A stretch of DNA of 5,765 nucleotides from the NCBI GenBank assembly GCA_050692195.1, contig JBOGVA010000052.1, positions 1 to 5,765 of the forward strand. The letters are read 5' to 3'. The translations under genes and the position numbers were made by a program. Origin of the DNA: JBOGVA01 sp050692195. Lineage in GTDB: Bacteria > Actinomycetota > UBA4738. Positions 1-5,070 of the stretch are shown one piece after another (the first letter of the stretch is position 1; the number at the start of each line of letters is the position of its first letter). The notes beneath the pieces are model-generated. The model searched no databases. It was not told the origin of the DNA and saw only the letters and a list, made by a program, of their open reading frames with translations.

Positions 1-102
1 CCTGCTCCCATGGCCGATGCCGCGAGCTGGATGGCGTCGATGGGCTCCCAGTGGGACGAGCGGCTGGACAGGCTCAGACGCCTCCTTTCAGAGTCCTCCT
101 AG
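1..102 (+). CDS. C-terminal end of a probable ArsR-family transcriptional regulator (partial)
   Basis: An open frame enters from the left edge in phase 1 and ends at TAG 100-102, giving the last 33 residues of a protein. It reads through an amphipathic, aromatic-rich segment (ASWMASMGSQWDERLDRL) and ends RRLLSESS. A Trp-rich helix of the W-x-x-x-x-x-x-W-D/E-x-R-x-D-x-L type followed by a short acidic tail is what I associate with the C-terminus of ArsR/SmtB winged-helix repressors of the kind that sit beside SRPBCC and YCII/DGPF genes. The DNA-binding part lies outside the window, so the family call is inferred from the tail and from the DGPF/ECF neighbourhood. Codon use matches the real genes here (mostly G/C in third positions). 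The gene converges on the sigma-factor gene, with about 214 bp between their ends. Confidence 0.45.
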   Translation, partial: PAPMADAASWMASMGSQWDERLDRLRRLLSESS

Positions 103-117
103 CTCGTCTCGGGGAGG

Positions 118-158
118 GCTCCTCAGATTCGCCGTCAGACTCCTGTTTCGTCGACATT
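118..158 (-). repeat. Left copy of a 41-bp imperfect inverted repeat
   Basis: Read on the minus strand, this 41-bp segment (starts AATGTCGACGAAACAGG, ends GAGGAGC) matches plus-strand 5645-5685 at 38 of 41 positions. The two copies therefore form an inverted repeat about 5.5 kb apart. Weaker similarity continues on both sides: CTCC-x-GA before the core, and CCCCGAGA followed by GAGC after it. Both copies sit outside recognisable intact genes. The rest of 103-316 holds no gene I can support. What the repeat does is unknown; it could be a dispersed intergenic repeat, the ends of an element, or the 3' end of a shared decayed gene. Confidence 0.75.
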
Positions 159-316
159 TTCCGGGGAGATAGGGCTGACCAAGGGGGTCCGGCTCCACTG
201 AGGCCTTTCGAGCAGGGGCACGTTCTCACCTGGGTAGTGGCGCGGGTATCACACGCGGCTGAGAATTTCCGTTGTGACAAGGACCTGGTCCCACCTGCTC
301 GAAGTCACCGGCGTGC

Positions 317-1570
317 TCAGCGCGAAGCTCGGCCACCGACCCTGAGGAAGTCCCGCTCGGCGTCCGTCGGTGCCATGGCGGCCGCACGCTCGTAGGCGGC
401 CGCGGCCTCGCGGTTCCGGCCCAGCCGCCGAAGCAGATCGGCTCGCGTTGCGTGGAACGGGTGGTATTTGTCCAAGTCCAACTCGTCCACCAGAGCCAGC
501 GCAGCAGCGGGGCCCTGCACCTCGCCGATGGCGATGGCGCGGTTGAGGGCCACGACCGCCGTGGGGGCGACCGCAAGCAACTGGTCGTACAGGGCGACGA
601 TCTGCGACCAGTCGGTCTCCTCCACGGTGGGGGCGTCCGCATGCACGGCGTTGATGGCCGCCTGGAGCTGATACGCACCGGGTTGGTTGCGGCGGAGGCA
701 CCGGCGGACGATCGCCTGGCCCTCCTCGATCAAGGCCCGATCCCATCGTGTGCGATCCTGCTCGCCGAGCAGCACGAGGGAGCCGTCGGGCCGCGCTCGC
801 GACGAGCGACGGGACTCGGTCAGGAGCAACAGCGCCAGCAGGCCGGCCACCTCTGGCTCGTCGGGCATCAGCGTCGCCAGGATCCGTGCCAGCCGGATCG
901 CCTCCCAGCAGAGACCCGGCTCGGCAGGGCTGGTCAACCCGGCGTTGTAGACGAGGTAGACGACGGCCAGCACGGGGCGGAGGCGGTCGGGCAGCTCGTG
1001 ATCCTCCGGCACCCGGTAGGGGATCCGGGCGGCCTTGATCTTGCGTTTGGCCCGCACGAGACGTCGGGCCATGGTCGGCTCGGTCACCAGGAACGACCGT
1101 GCGACCTCCTCGGTCGACAGGCCGCCGAGCAGTCGGAGGGTCAGCGCCACCTGCGCTTCCGTGGACAGCGCCGGGTGGCAGCAGGTGAAGATGAGGCGAA
1201 GCCGGTCATCCTGCACGGGACCCTCCTCCTCGGGCACGCCGGGATCGCCGTGGGGAGGCGTGAGCGCCGCCATCTCGCCGAGCAACTCCCGTCCACGCGA
1301 CTCTCGGCGCAGGCGGTCGACGGCACGGTTGCGGGCGGTCGTGGTGATCCAGCCACCCGGGTTGGGCGGCAGGCCGTCGCCCGGCCACTTGCGCAGGGCG
1401 ACGGCGAACGCCTCCTGCACCGCATCCTCGGCGACGTCGATGTCACCGAACACGCGGACCAAGGTAGCCACCGATCGGCCGGACTCCTCGCGGAAGATCC
1501 GGCCAACATCGGCCTCGTCGAGCTTGGGCGCGGCGTCGACGTCACGCACGCTGTCAGGCCTCGGGTTCAC
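317..1570 (-). CDS. ECF42-type RNA polymerase sigma factor with C-terminal TPR-like extension
   Basis: This is a 417-residue alternative sigma factor that would direct RNA polymerase to a small promoter set. Sigma region 2 spans about residues 22-92, with the DxAEDAVQEAF helix, the GGWITTTARNRAVDRLRRE core and a W at 74. Region 4 spans about 120-180, with the family hallmark FTCCHPAL (128-135) and the LSTEEVARSFLVTEPTMARRL helix-turn-helix (151-171). A long C-terminal extension follows: a DUF6596-like segment (about 188-290, including LYNAGL-type VYNAGLTSP and LLLTESRR) and TPR-like helices to about 400 (ALNRAIAIGEVQGPAAAL, YHPFHATRADLLRRLGR). Length and order fit ECF42, in which the extension, not an anti-sigma factor, controls activity. 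The start is GTG 1570, inside the DGPF gene (17-nt overlap), which implies translational coupling; GTG 1549 is an alternative. The last residues (VGGRASR) are atypical, while the next frame reads SVAELRA, so a late frameshift is possible. Confidence 0.93.
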   Translation of the reverse strand: MNPRPDSVRDVDAAPKLDEADVGRIFREESGRSVATLVRVFGDIDVAEDAVQEAFAVALRKWPGDGLPPNPGGWITTTARNRAVDRLRRESRGRELLGEMAALTPPHGDPGVPEEEGPVQDDRLRLIFTCCHPALSTEAQVALTLRLLGGLSTEEVARSFLVTEPTMARRLVRAKRKIKAARIPYRVPEDHELPDRLRPVLAVVYLVYNAGLTSPAEPGLCWEAIRLARILATLMPDEPEVAGLLALLLLTESRRSSRARPDGSLVLLGEQDRTRWDRALIEEGQAIVRRCLRRNQPGAYQLQAAINAVHADAPTVEETDWSQIVALYDQLLAVAPTAVVALNRAIAIGEVQGPAAALALVDELDLDKYHPFHATRADLLRRLGRNREAAAAYERAAAMAPTDAERDFLRVGGRASR

Positions 1571-1952
1571 TCAACTTTCGAACCGCTTCCTCGTGCTGAG
1601 CTTCACTCCAGAACGGACGGACTTCGATCGGCTTCCTGACGGCGTCGGTGACCTTCGCCGCCCAGGCGAGCGCGGCGTCGAGGTCGGGGGCCTCGATGAT
1701 GTAGAAGCCGCCGAGATGTTCCTTCGACTCCGCGAAGGGGCCGTCGGTGGTCAGCACCTCGCCCTCGGACATGCGCACGACGGTGGCGGTGTCGGGTTCG
1801 TGCAGTCGGCCCGCGAAGACCCAAGCACCCGTCGACTTCATCTCCTCCTCGAGCACCTGGACCTGCTTCCAGGACTGCTGCATCTCTTCGTCGGTCATCG
1901 GGTCGCCGACCTCGCCCTCGACGCTGTGGACGGAAAACAGGAACTGCGTCAT
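1554..1952 (-). CDS. YCII-related DGPF-domain protein, ECF42 partner
   Basis: This is a 132-residue small cytoplasmic protein of the YCII/DGPF family. Its signature TDGPFAESKEHLGGFYIIEA lies at 69-88, preceded by the usual MTDEEMQQSW region (19-28) and GAWVFAGRLHEP (42-52), and ending in a VRPFW block (111-115). The family has a ferredoxin-like alpha/beta fold; its biochemical role is not firmly known, but DGPF genes are the characteristic neighbours and targets of ECF42 sigma factors. I chose ATG 1952 because the purine-rich GAGAGAGGA sits about 6 nt upstream and MTQFLF is the usual N-terminus; the frame stays open further upstream without family similarity. The gene is first in the operon, and its last codons contain the GTG start of the sigma gene. 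The length is normal and no key residue is missing. Confidence 0.93.
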   Translation of the reverse strand: MTQFLFSVHSVEGEVGDPMTDEEMQQSWKQVQVLEEEMKSTGAWVFAGRLHEPDTATVVRMSEGEVLTTDGPFAESKEHLGGFYIIEAPDLDAALAWAAKVTDAVRKPIEVRPFWSEAQHEEAVRKLSEPEA

Positions 1953-2003
1953 GGTGGTCCTCTCTCGCGATGGGCGGGCACCTCCCCGCCTCCCACCCCA
2001 ACC

Positions 2004-2029
2004 ACGAACCGGCCCCGCCCAGATTGACA
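2004..2029 (-). promoter_or_regulatory. Candidate ECF42-type promoter of the DGPF-sigma operon
   Basis: On the minus strand TGTCAA (2029-2024) is followed after 17 nt by CGT (2006-2004). ECF42 promoters described in Streptomyces carry TGTCGA at -35 and a CGA/CGT-type -10 about 16 nt on, as I recall, so this is one mismatch and one base of spacing away. It would give a leader of roughly 45 nt before ATG 1952 and would make the operon self-activating. The same bases read TTGACA on the plus strand, a generic -35, but no good -10 follows in that direction. Inference only. Confidence 0.35.
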
Positions 2030-2030
2030 C

Positions 2031-2267
2031 GTGAACCCAAGAAAAGCTCGTCAGAAGGCGGGGAGGATCAGCCGGGCCGTGAGGTTTCTCCTCGATCAGC
2101 ACCGCTTCGAGGCGGTGACCCTGGCCGAGGCTGGGCGGATCCTTCACGTGTCGCCAGCGCATCTCGTGCGGTGCTTCACATGGACTCTCGGGATCTCCTC
2201 GCACCAGTACGTCGCGGCGCGGAGGATCGAAGCCGCGAGACGCCGCCTCCTCGACGGGAAGCCGTAG
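2031..2267 (+). pseudogene. Truncated AraC-family DNA-binding domain (remnant)
   Basis: The frame from GTG 2031 to TAG 2265-2267 encodes 78 residues that read as the first half of an AraC/XylS DNA-binding domain. Residues 15-22 are the leading helix, 29-50 the first helix-turn-helix (VTLAEAGRILHVSPAHLVRCF), and 55-74 the linker helix (ISSHQYVAARRIEAARRRLL). A full domain has about 100 residues, with a second HTH after the equivalent of LLDGKP; here a stop follows at once and I find no second HTH in any downstream frame. No effector-binding domain precedes it: TGA 2025-2027 blocks the frame two codons upstream of GTG 2031. It therefore looks like a gene remnant cut at both ends, although a functional half-domain cannot be excluded. 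It is divergent from the DGPF-sigma operon, only 78 bp away, so its start region overlaps the operon's candidate promoter. Confidence 0.6.
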
Positions 2268-2381
2268 TTGCTCAATTACCCGCGTGCGCGCGCGCCGAGC
2301 CTTGGTCCGCTTCGGGGGCAGACTCTTCGCGAACGCGGCAGCCGGCGCGATCCACGATGCCAGCGATGATCCGTCCTGATA

Positions 2382-2424
2382 CCGGCCGGCTCCACAAAAA
2401 AAAGGCCCCTTGTCGCTCGGCCGG
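2382..2424. repeat. Hairpin with nested stem and an A8 tract in the loop
   Basis: CCGGCCG (2382-2388) can pair with CGGCCGG (2418-2424), and inside that ACAA (2394-2397) can pair with TTGT (2410-2413), overlapping the start of an A8 tract (2396-2403). On the minus strand this reads GGGGCC followed by eight T, which looks like a terminator, but the stem directly before the T-tract has only 4 bp. It lies in the 258-bp gap between the AraC remnant and the DUF1232 gene, which otherwise shows only the promoter listed next. Confidence 0.4.
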
Positions 2425-2513
2425 CTTGAGATCCGACCCGACGCCGAGATCCCGTAGCCCCACTTCGGCCAATACCTCAGGAACCGCTTTCAGTTTGAAC
2501 TTGCGCGGTGCCG

Positions 2514-2519
2514 TAGGCT
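2514..2519 (+). promoter_or_regulatory. -10 box TAGGCT of a leaderless promoter for the DUF1232 gene
   Basis: TAGGCT matches the TANNNT -10 consensus of high-GC actinobacteria and ends 6 nt before GTG 2526, so the expected transcription start falls on the first base of the start codon. No Shine-Dalgarno sequence is visible ahead of that GTG, which is consistent with leaderless translation. A -35 is poorly defined. Confidence 0.5.
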
Positions 2520-2525
2520 GGTGCG

Positions 2526-2975
2526 GTGGACCGCGGGTTGGTCTTCGCGCTTATCGTCGCGGTCGGAGTTTGGCTGGTTGCGATTCTGGTGCTGGTTGCT
2601 GCCGGACAGCGTTCGAGGGCACGCGAGCTTGCGACGTTGGTCCCGAACCTCCTGGTTCTCTTCCGGGGGCTGCTGCGCGACCCCAGGGTGCCTCGAAGCT
2701 CGAAGCTCTGGCTCGGCTTCGCGGTCGTCTGGATTGCCTCGCCGATCGACCTCATTCCCGAGTTCGTCCCCGTCGCCGGACCCCTGGATGACGCGATCGT
2801 CGCGGCACTGGTCCTGCGTCACGTGCTGAGACGGGCGGATCGGAGCGTGCTGCTTGAGCACTGGAAAGGCGACCCGGCCACTCTGGAAGCCCTCGTCCGC
2901 GCGCGACGGCGGTCGACCCTAACCGACGAGTCCGGCAATAGCCGCAAGCGTGGCCGATCACGTTTGGACCCTTGA
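2526..2975 (+). CDS. DUF1232 / YkvA-family small membrane protein
   Basis: This is a 149-residue protein with an N-terminal transmembrane helix at about 5-27 (LVFALIVAVGVWLVAILVLV) and a DUF1232 core at about 55-100. The core carries the diagnostic SPIDLIPEFVPVAGPLDD motif at 72-89, with hydrophobic stretches on both sides (KLWLGFAVVWIA and AIVAALVLRHVL). The tail (104-149) is basic and polar and probably cytoplasmic. The family is widespread and its molecular function is not established; the SPIDLIP motif sits at a membrane helix end. GTG 2526 was chosen because it gives the expected N-terminal membrane helix and coincides with the predicted transcription start. The gene stands alone on the plus strand and converges on the DsbA-like gene, 176 bp apart. 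The length is within the family range and nothing is broken. Confidence 0.9.
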   Translation: MDRGLVFALIVAVGVWLVAILVLVAAGQRSRARELATLVPNLLVLFRGLLRDPRVPRSSKLWLGFAVVWIASPIDLIPEFVPVAGPLDDAIVAALVLRHVLRRADRSVLLEHWKGDPATLEALVRARRRSTLTDESGNSRKRGRSRLDP

Positions 2976-3091
2976 GGAGACCGCCGGCGTGGTGGGTCGG
3001 TTTGCCGCAAGAGACAGCCGGGGGGCCGACCGCCCCTCCGCCCGGACCCTCGTTGCTGCGGCGCGGTCTGCTCCTTGAACACCTGACCATT

Positions 3092-3144
3092 GCCCGGAAC
3101 GCGGCCGCGGCTTCGGAAATGGGTCGCGCAGCTGCGTTCCGGGC
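3092..3144. terminator. Long stem between convergent genes, probable bidirectional terminator
   Basis: GCCCGGAACGC (3092-3102) is perfectly repeated in inverted form as GCGTTCCGGGC (3134-3144), an 11-bp stem with a 31-nt loop that can partly pair inside. It begins 7 nt after the DsbA-like stop codon (minus strand) and lies downstream of the DUF1232 gene (plus strand). There is no U-tract on either side, as is common for high-GC terminators. Its position at a convergent gene junction is the main support. Confidence 0.55.
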
Positions 3145-3151
3145 TGACGGC

Positions 3152-3712
3152 TCAGGCTCCGGCGCCGTTCTCGGCCGCGCGTTGCAGGCTCAGGAGGAGG
3201 GCTTCGAACTCGTAGGAGTCGTCATGGCGCAGCCCGTTGATGAAGAACGTCGGCGTCCCTTTCACGCCGCTTCGAGCTCCGCTCATGAGGTCCTCGTGGA
3301 CCCGATCGGCGTGGACGTGTTCGGCGAGTTCCTCGTCGAACAGGTCGAGATCGAGATCGAGTGCCTGGGCGTAGGAGCGCAGATCATCGTCCAGCAGGTG
3401 TCGCTGGTTCTCGTACAGGAGGTCGTGCATCTCCCAGAACCTGCCCTGCGCCGCCGCGGCTTCGGCTGCCTCGGCTGCTTGCTCGGCGTGGGGATGCAAG
3501 GTGGTGAGTGGGAAGTTGCGGAAGATAAACCTCAGCTGCTCCCCCATGCGCTCTTGGACATCCTTGACGATCGGGTACGCCTTCCCGGAGTAGGGACACT
3601 CGAAGTCGCCGTACTCCACGAGGGTCACCCGAGCATCGGCCAAGCCCCGGACATGATCGCGGTCCTCCGATCCCGGCAAGGTCAGCTTGGACTTCCATTG
3701 CGTGACGCTCAT
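3152..3712 (-). CDS. DsbA-like thioredoxin-fold protein with CPYS (monothiol) active site
   Basis: This is a 186-residue DsbA/Thioredoxin_4-type protein. It shows strand plus active-site EYGDFECPYSGKAYPIVK (33-50), the FIFRNFPLTTLHPHAEQAA block (63-80), an alpha-helical insertion rich in Ala and Asp/Leu (81-145), and the cis-proline loop GVKGTPTFFING (149-160, Pro154). These are all marks of the subgroup usually written DFECPYCG. Here the second cysteine is Ser42 (codon TCC), leaving Cys39 alone, so disulfide oxidation by the usual two-cysteine route is not expected; reductase, isomerase-like or glutathione-linked chemistry is more plausible. There is no signal peptide, so it is probably cytoplasmic. 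ATG 3712 was preferred over upstream in-frame starts because AAAGGGAG lies about 7 nt before it. It is 83 nt downstream of pirin on the same strand, so it is probably in the same transcript. Confidence 0.92.
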   Translation of the reverse strand: MSVTQWKSKLTLPGSEDRDHVRGLADARVTLVEYGDFECPYSGKAYPIVKDVQERMGEQLRFIFRNFPLTTLHPHAEQAAEAAEAAAAQGRFWEMHDLLYENQRHLLDDDLRSYAQALDLDLDLFDEELAEHVHADRVHEDLMSGARSGVKGTPTFFINGLRHDDSYEFEALLLSLQRAAENGAGA

Positions 3713-3741
3713 GACGTGACTCCCTTTCCTCGCCAGGTCCC

Positions 3742-3771
3742 CGGGGGCCGGCAGGATCCCGTCGGCCCCCG
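3742..3771 (-). repeat. Hairpin in the pirin-DsbA gap, possible attenuator
   Basis: CGGGGGCCG (3742-3750) and CGGCCCCCG (3763-3771) form a perfect 9-bp, all-GC stem with a 12-nt loop. It lies between the pirin stop codon and the DsbA-like start, about 30 nt before the latter. No T-tract follows on the minus strand. It could reduce read-through, or protect the 3' end of a processed pirin message. Confidence 0.5.
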
Positions 3772-3795
3772 AGTTCACCTCGGTCCCTGAGACAG

Positions 3796-4623
3796 CTAAT
3801 CCACGTAAGGCCCGTTGAACACAGGCTCCTCCCCGTACGGCTCCCCCGCCATGAGCAGGTACCGTGTGCCGGGGGAGGCATCGGTGACCGTGAAATCCTC
3901 ACCGGGGCCGAGCAGGACGAGCTGAGGGGGCTTCGCCCTTCGGCGATTGGCGCCGAACGCGGCCTCACCTTCCAGCACGTAGGCGATGCCCTGGAACTCC
4001 TGACGGACGGGTGTGGTGACCCCCCCGCCAGCCGGCAGCTCGATGTCGAGGATGAGCGCGGGGGTCCCCAGACGCACGGGAGATCCCTCGCCCACGAGCG
4101 TCCGGACCGTCGCGTCGCCCTCCTGACCCACGGGGACCTCCTCCGGCTGCAGCACCAGGGCGCTCGGATCGACCTGCTTGTCCTTCCGGGCCAGGTTCAC
4201 CCAGAAGAGCACGCTGCGGAACTCGGTGTCGCCCCGGCCCTCCTCGACCTCGTCCGCTCCGACGGCCTCAGCGTGCCAGGCACCTCGCCCCGTCCTGAGC
4301 GCCAGGAGCGAGCCTTCGGACAGCCGAGCCCGCTCCATGGATCCCCCCGGCCCCGTGCTGTGACCGGTGCTGGCGGAGCCGTTCAGCACGTACCACAGGT
4401 TGTCGAACCCTCGGTGCGGATGCCTGGTGTCCTTGCCCGCCATCTCGGACAGGCGGAACCGGCCTTCGTGCACGAGGATGAAGGGATCGACCTGTTCATA
4501 CGGCACCGCGCGGGAAGGAAGCGCCTCCAGGACCGGCATGCCCATCATCCGGATCAACGCGGCATCCTCCACGAGGATGGCGTCTCGTTCCGTTTCCTCA
4601 ACCTGCTGTCTCATGTTCCTCAT
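3796..4623 (-). CDS. Pirin-family bicupin protein
   Basis: This is a 275-residue two-domain cupin. The N-terminal cupin carries HPHRGFDNLWYVLNG (68-82) and GRGAWHAEA (112-120), so the four pirin metal ligands are present as His68, His70, His117 and Glu119. The C-terminal cupin spans about 155-265 (DIELPAGG, IAYVLEGEAAFG, LLMAGEPYGEEPVFNGPYVD). Pirins bind Fe; some bacterial members act as quercetin 2,3-dioxygenases and others as redox-linked regulators, so the substrate cannot be told from sequence. The chain stops directly after the GPYVD block, where many homologues run some 20 residues further. ATG 4623 overlaps the stop of the leader ORF (ATGA) and has GAGG 7 nt upstream; ATG 4614, three codons in, with AAGGGAG 9 nt upstream, is an equally good start. 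It is first in the probable pirin-DsbA transcript. Confidence 0.93.
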   Translation of the reverse strand: MRNMRQQVEETERDAILVEDAALIRMMGMPVLEALPSRAVPYEQVDPFILVHEGRFRLSEMAGKDTRHPHRGFDNLWYVLNGSASTGHSTGPGGSMERARLSEGSLLALRTGRGAWHAEAVGADEVEEGRGDTEFRSVLFWVNLARKDKQVDPSALVLQPEEVPVGQEGDATVRTLVGEGSPVRLGTPALILDIELPAGGGVTTPVRQEFQGIAYVLEGEAAFGANRRRAKPPQLVLLGPGEDFTVTDASPGTRYLLMAGEPYGEEPVFNGPYVD

Positions 4624-4715
4624 CTCCCTTCCTCGGGTCTGGGTAATCCATGTATCGCGTCTGTTCCGGCCGCGGCACGTTGCCGCGTGTACCTAGGCAT
4701 TCCTGAGCTTTTCAT
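4620..4715 (-). CDS. 31-codon leader ORF overlapping the pirin start
   Basis: On the minus strand ATG 4715 follows the strong Shine-Dalgarno GAGGAG by 4 nt. It opens a 31-codon frame that begins MKSSGMPRYTRQRAA, ends LPRPEEGR and stops at TGA 4622-4620. That TGA overlaps the pirin ATG 4623 (ATGA), a classic coupling arrangement. I recognise no protein family. The peptide is basic, with no membrane segment, and no run of a single regulatory amino acid. The ribosome-binding site here is better than the one before pirin itself, which is why I list it. It may be a coupling or sensing leader peptide, or chance. Confidence 0.4.
   Translation of the reverse strand: MKSSGMPRYTRQRAAAGTDAIHGLPRPEEGR
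4671..4687 (-). promoter_or_regulatory. Hairpin inside the pirin leader ORF
   Basis: CGCGGCA (4671-4677) and TGCCGCG (4681-4687) form a perfect 7-bp stem with a 3-nt loop, near the middle of the 31-codon leader. Ribosomes translating the leader would melt it, so it could tie pirin expression to leader translation. Inference from position only. Confidence 0.4.
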
Positions 4716-4742
4716 GTGACTCCTCTTCGTGTGTCGGTGGGG

Positions 4743-4754
4743 GGACGGCCGTCC
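4743..4754. promoter_or_regulatory. 12-bp perfect palindrome upstream of the pirin transcript, operator candidate
   Basis: GGACGGCCGTCC is a perfect 12-bp palindrome lying 28 bp upstream of the leader-ORF ATG, where a promoter would be expected. Uninterrupted palindromes of this size at a promoter are typical of dimeric repressor sites, but in GC-rich DNA they also arise by chance. No clear -10 or -35 was found around it. Confidence 0.3.
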
Positions 4755-4772
4755 ATCGTTCGAACCTTCTCA

Positions 4773-4792
4773 GGGCCTCGGCCTTTCGGCCC
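4773..4792 (-). terminator. Hairpin downstream of the 48-aa gene, weak terminator candidate
   Basis: GGGCC (4773-4777) can pair with GGCCC (4788-4792), or alternatively GGCC (4780-4783) with GGCC (4788-4791) around a TTTC loop. It lies 23 nt past the stop codon of the small gene on the minus strand. There is no U-tract, so support is positional. Confidence 0.3.
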
Positions 4793-4814
4793 GGCGTTCC
4801 CACGACGATAGACC

Positions 4815-4961
4815 TCAGCCGAAGAGTCTCCGGAAGATCCGGCCCGTCGTCTTGCCGGCGACCCGTCGTCCGATACGCCGAGCGATCCGACCGCGGCGGA
4901 CGGCGTTGACGTCGCCCAGCACTCGGGCTACGCGGTATAGCAGCGAGCGAAGGCCGTTCAC
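4815..4961 (-). CDS. 48-aa arginine-rich conserved-looking small protein
   Basis: A short minus-strand frame from GTG 4961 to TGA 4817-4815 encodes 48 residues: VNGLRSLLYRVARVLGDVNA at 1-20, then an Arg/Gly-rich part (RRGRIARRIGRRVAGKTTG) ending RIFRRLFG. The pattern of an amphipathic LLYRxARxLGDVNAVRRGR helix, then xRRIGRRxAGKxTGRxxxxLF, is one I associate with tiny uncharacterised proteins scattered across many bacteria, but I cannot name a family or a function. The charge is strongly positive, so nucleic-acid, ribosome or membrane-surface binding are possibilities. Codons are G/C-biased at third positions as in neighbouring genes. A TATAGT -10 box ends 9 nt before the GTG, with no Shine-Dalgarno sequence, suggesting near-leaderless expression. 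It is not in the pirin transcript, since pirin's leader starts 100 nt further on. Confidence 0.68.
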   Translation of the reverse strand: MNGLRSLLYRVARVLGDVNAVRRGRIARRIGRRVAGKTTGRIFRRLFG

Positions 4962-4970
4962 GCTTAGGGG

Positions 4971-4976
4971 ACTATA
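4971..4976 (-). promoter_or_regulatory. -10 box TATAGT for the 48-aa gene
   Basis: On the minus strand TATAGT ends 9 nt before GTG 4961, so transcription would begin within about 3 nt of the start codon. The expected -35 position falls inside the 12-bp stem-loop 4980-5008, so either the promoter lacks a normal -35 or the stem-loop overlaps the polymerase site. Confidence 0.45.
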
Positions 4977-4979
4977 CGT

Positions 4980-5008
4980 GCGGGGGCTTCCGCGATGGAA
5001 GCCCCCGC
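4980..5008. terminator. Perfect 12-bp stem-loop, terminator-like
   Basis: GCGGGGGCTTCC (4980-4991) and GGAAGCCCCCGC (4997-5008) pair perfectly around the 5-nt loop GCGAT. The shape is that of a rho-independent terminator, but no T-tract follows on either strand. No gene ends directly at it: the 48-aa gene begins 19 nt to its left, and the integrase remnant begins about 60 nt to its right. It may be the leftover terminator of a gene lost when the integrase region decayed. Confidence 0.5.
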
Positions 5009-5070
5009 CTTAGTCGGCGGTCGGGAACTCAGCCCGGAAAGCGAGAAAACGAGGGGTCCCCGAGGGCCAC

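Noticed and set aside
74..280. A 68-residue minus-strand protein containing MSTKQESDGES
   Set aside because: It overlaps the regulator fragment at 1-102, and the two repeat copies show amino-acid changes in this frame but only silent changes in the SPENVDETGV frame.
452..1639. A 395-residue plus-strand frame opposite the sigma factor
   Set aside because: It is a GC-bias shadow: composition is Gly/Arg/His/Gln-rich with no family motif, while the opposite strand has a clear ECF42 protein over the same bases.
1035..2027. A 330-residue plus-strand frame across the sigma and DGPF genes
   Set aside because: Low-complexity Arg/Ser-rich translation antisense to two well-recognised genes.
2384..2425. 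A standard rho-independent terminator on the minus strand
   Set aside because: The stem directly before the T8 run is only 4 bp, and no minus-strand gene ends there; kept only as an unusual hairpin.
1970..2791. A 273-residue plus-strand frame through the AraC remnant, the gap and the DUF1232 gene
   Set aside because: No domain is visible, and it conflicts with the recognisable proteins in other frames on the same strand.
2972..3790. A 272-residue plus-strand frame opposite the DsbA-like gene
   Set aside because: Antisense to a protein with all DsbA-fold landmarks; its own translation has no family features.
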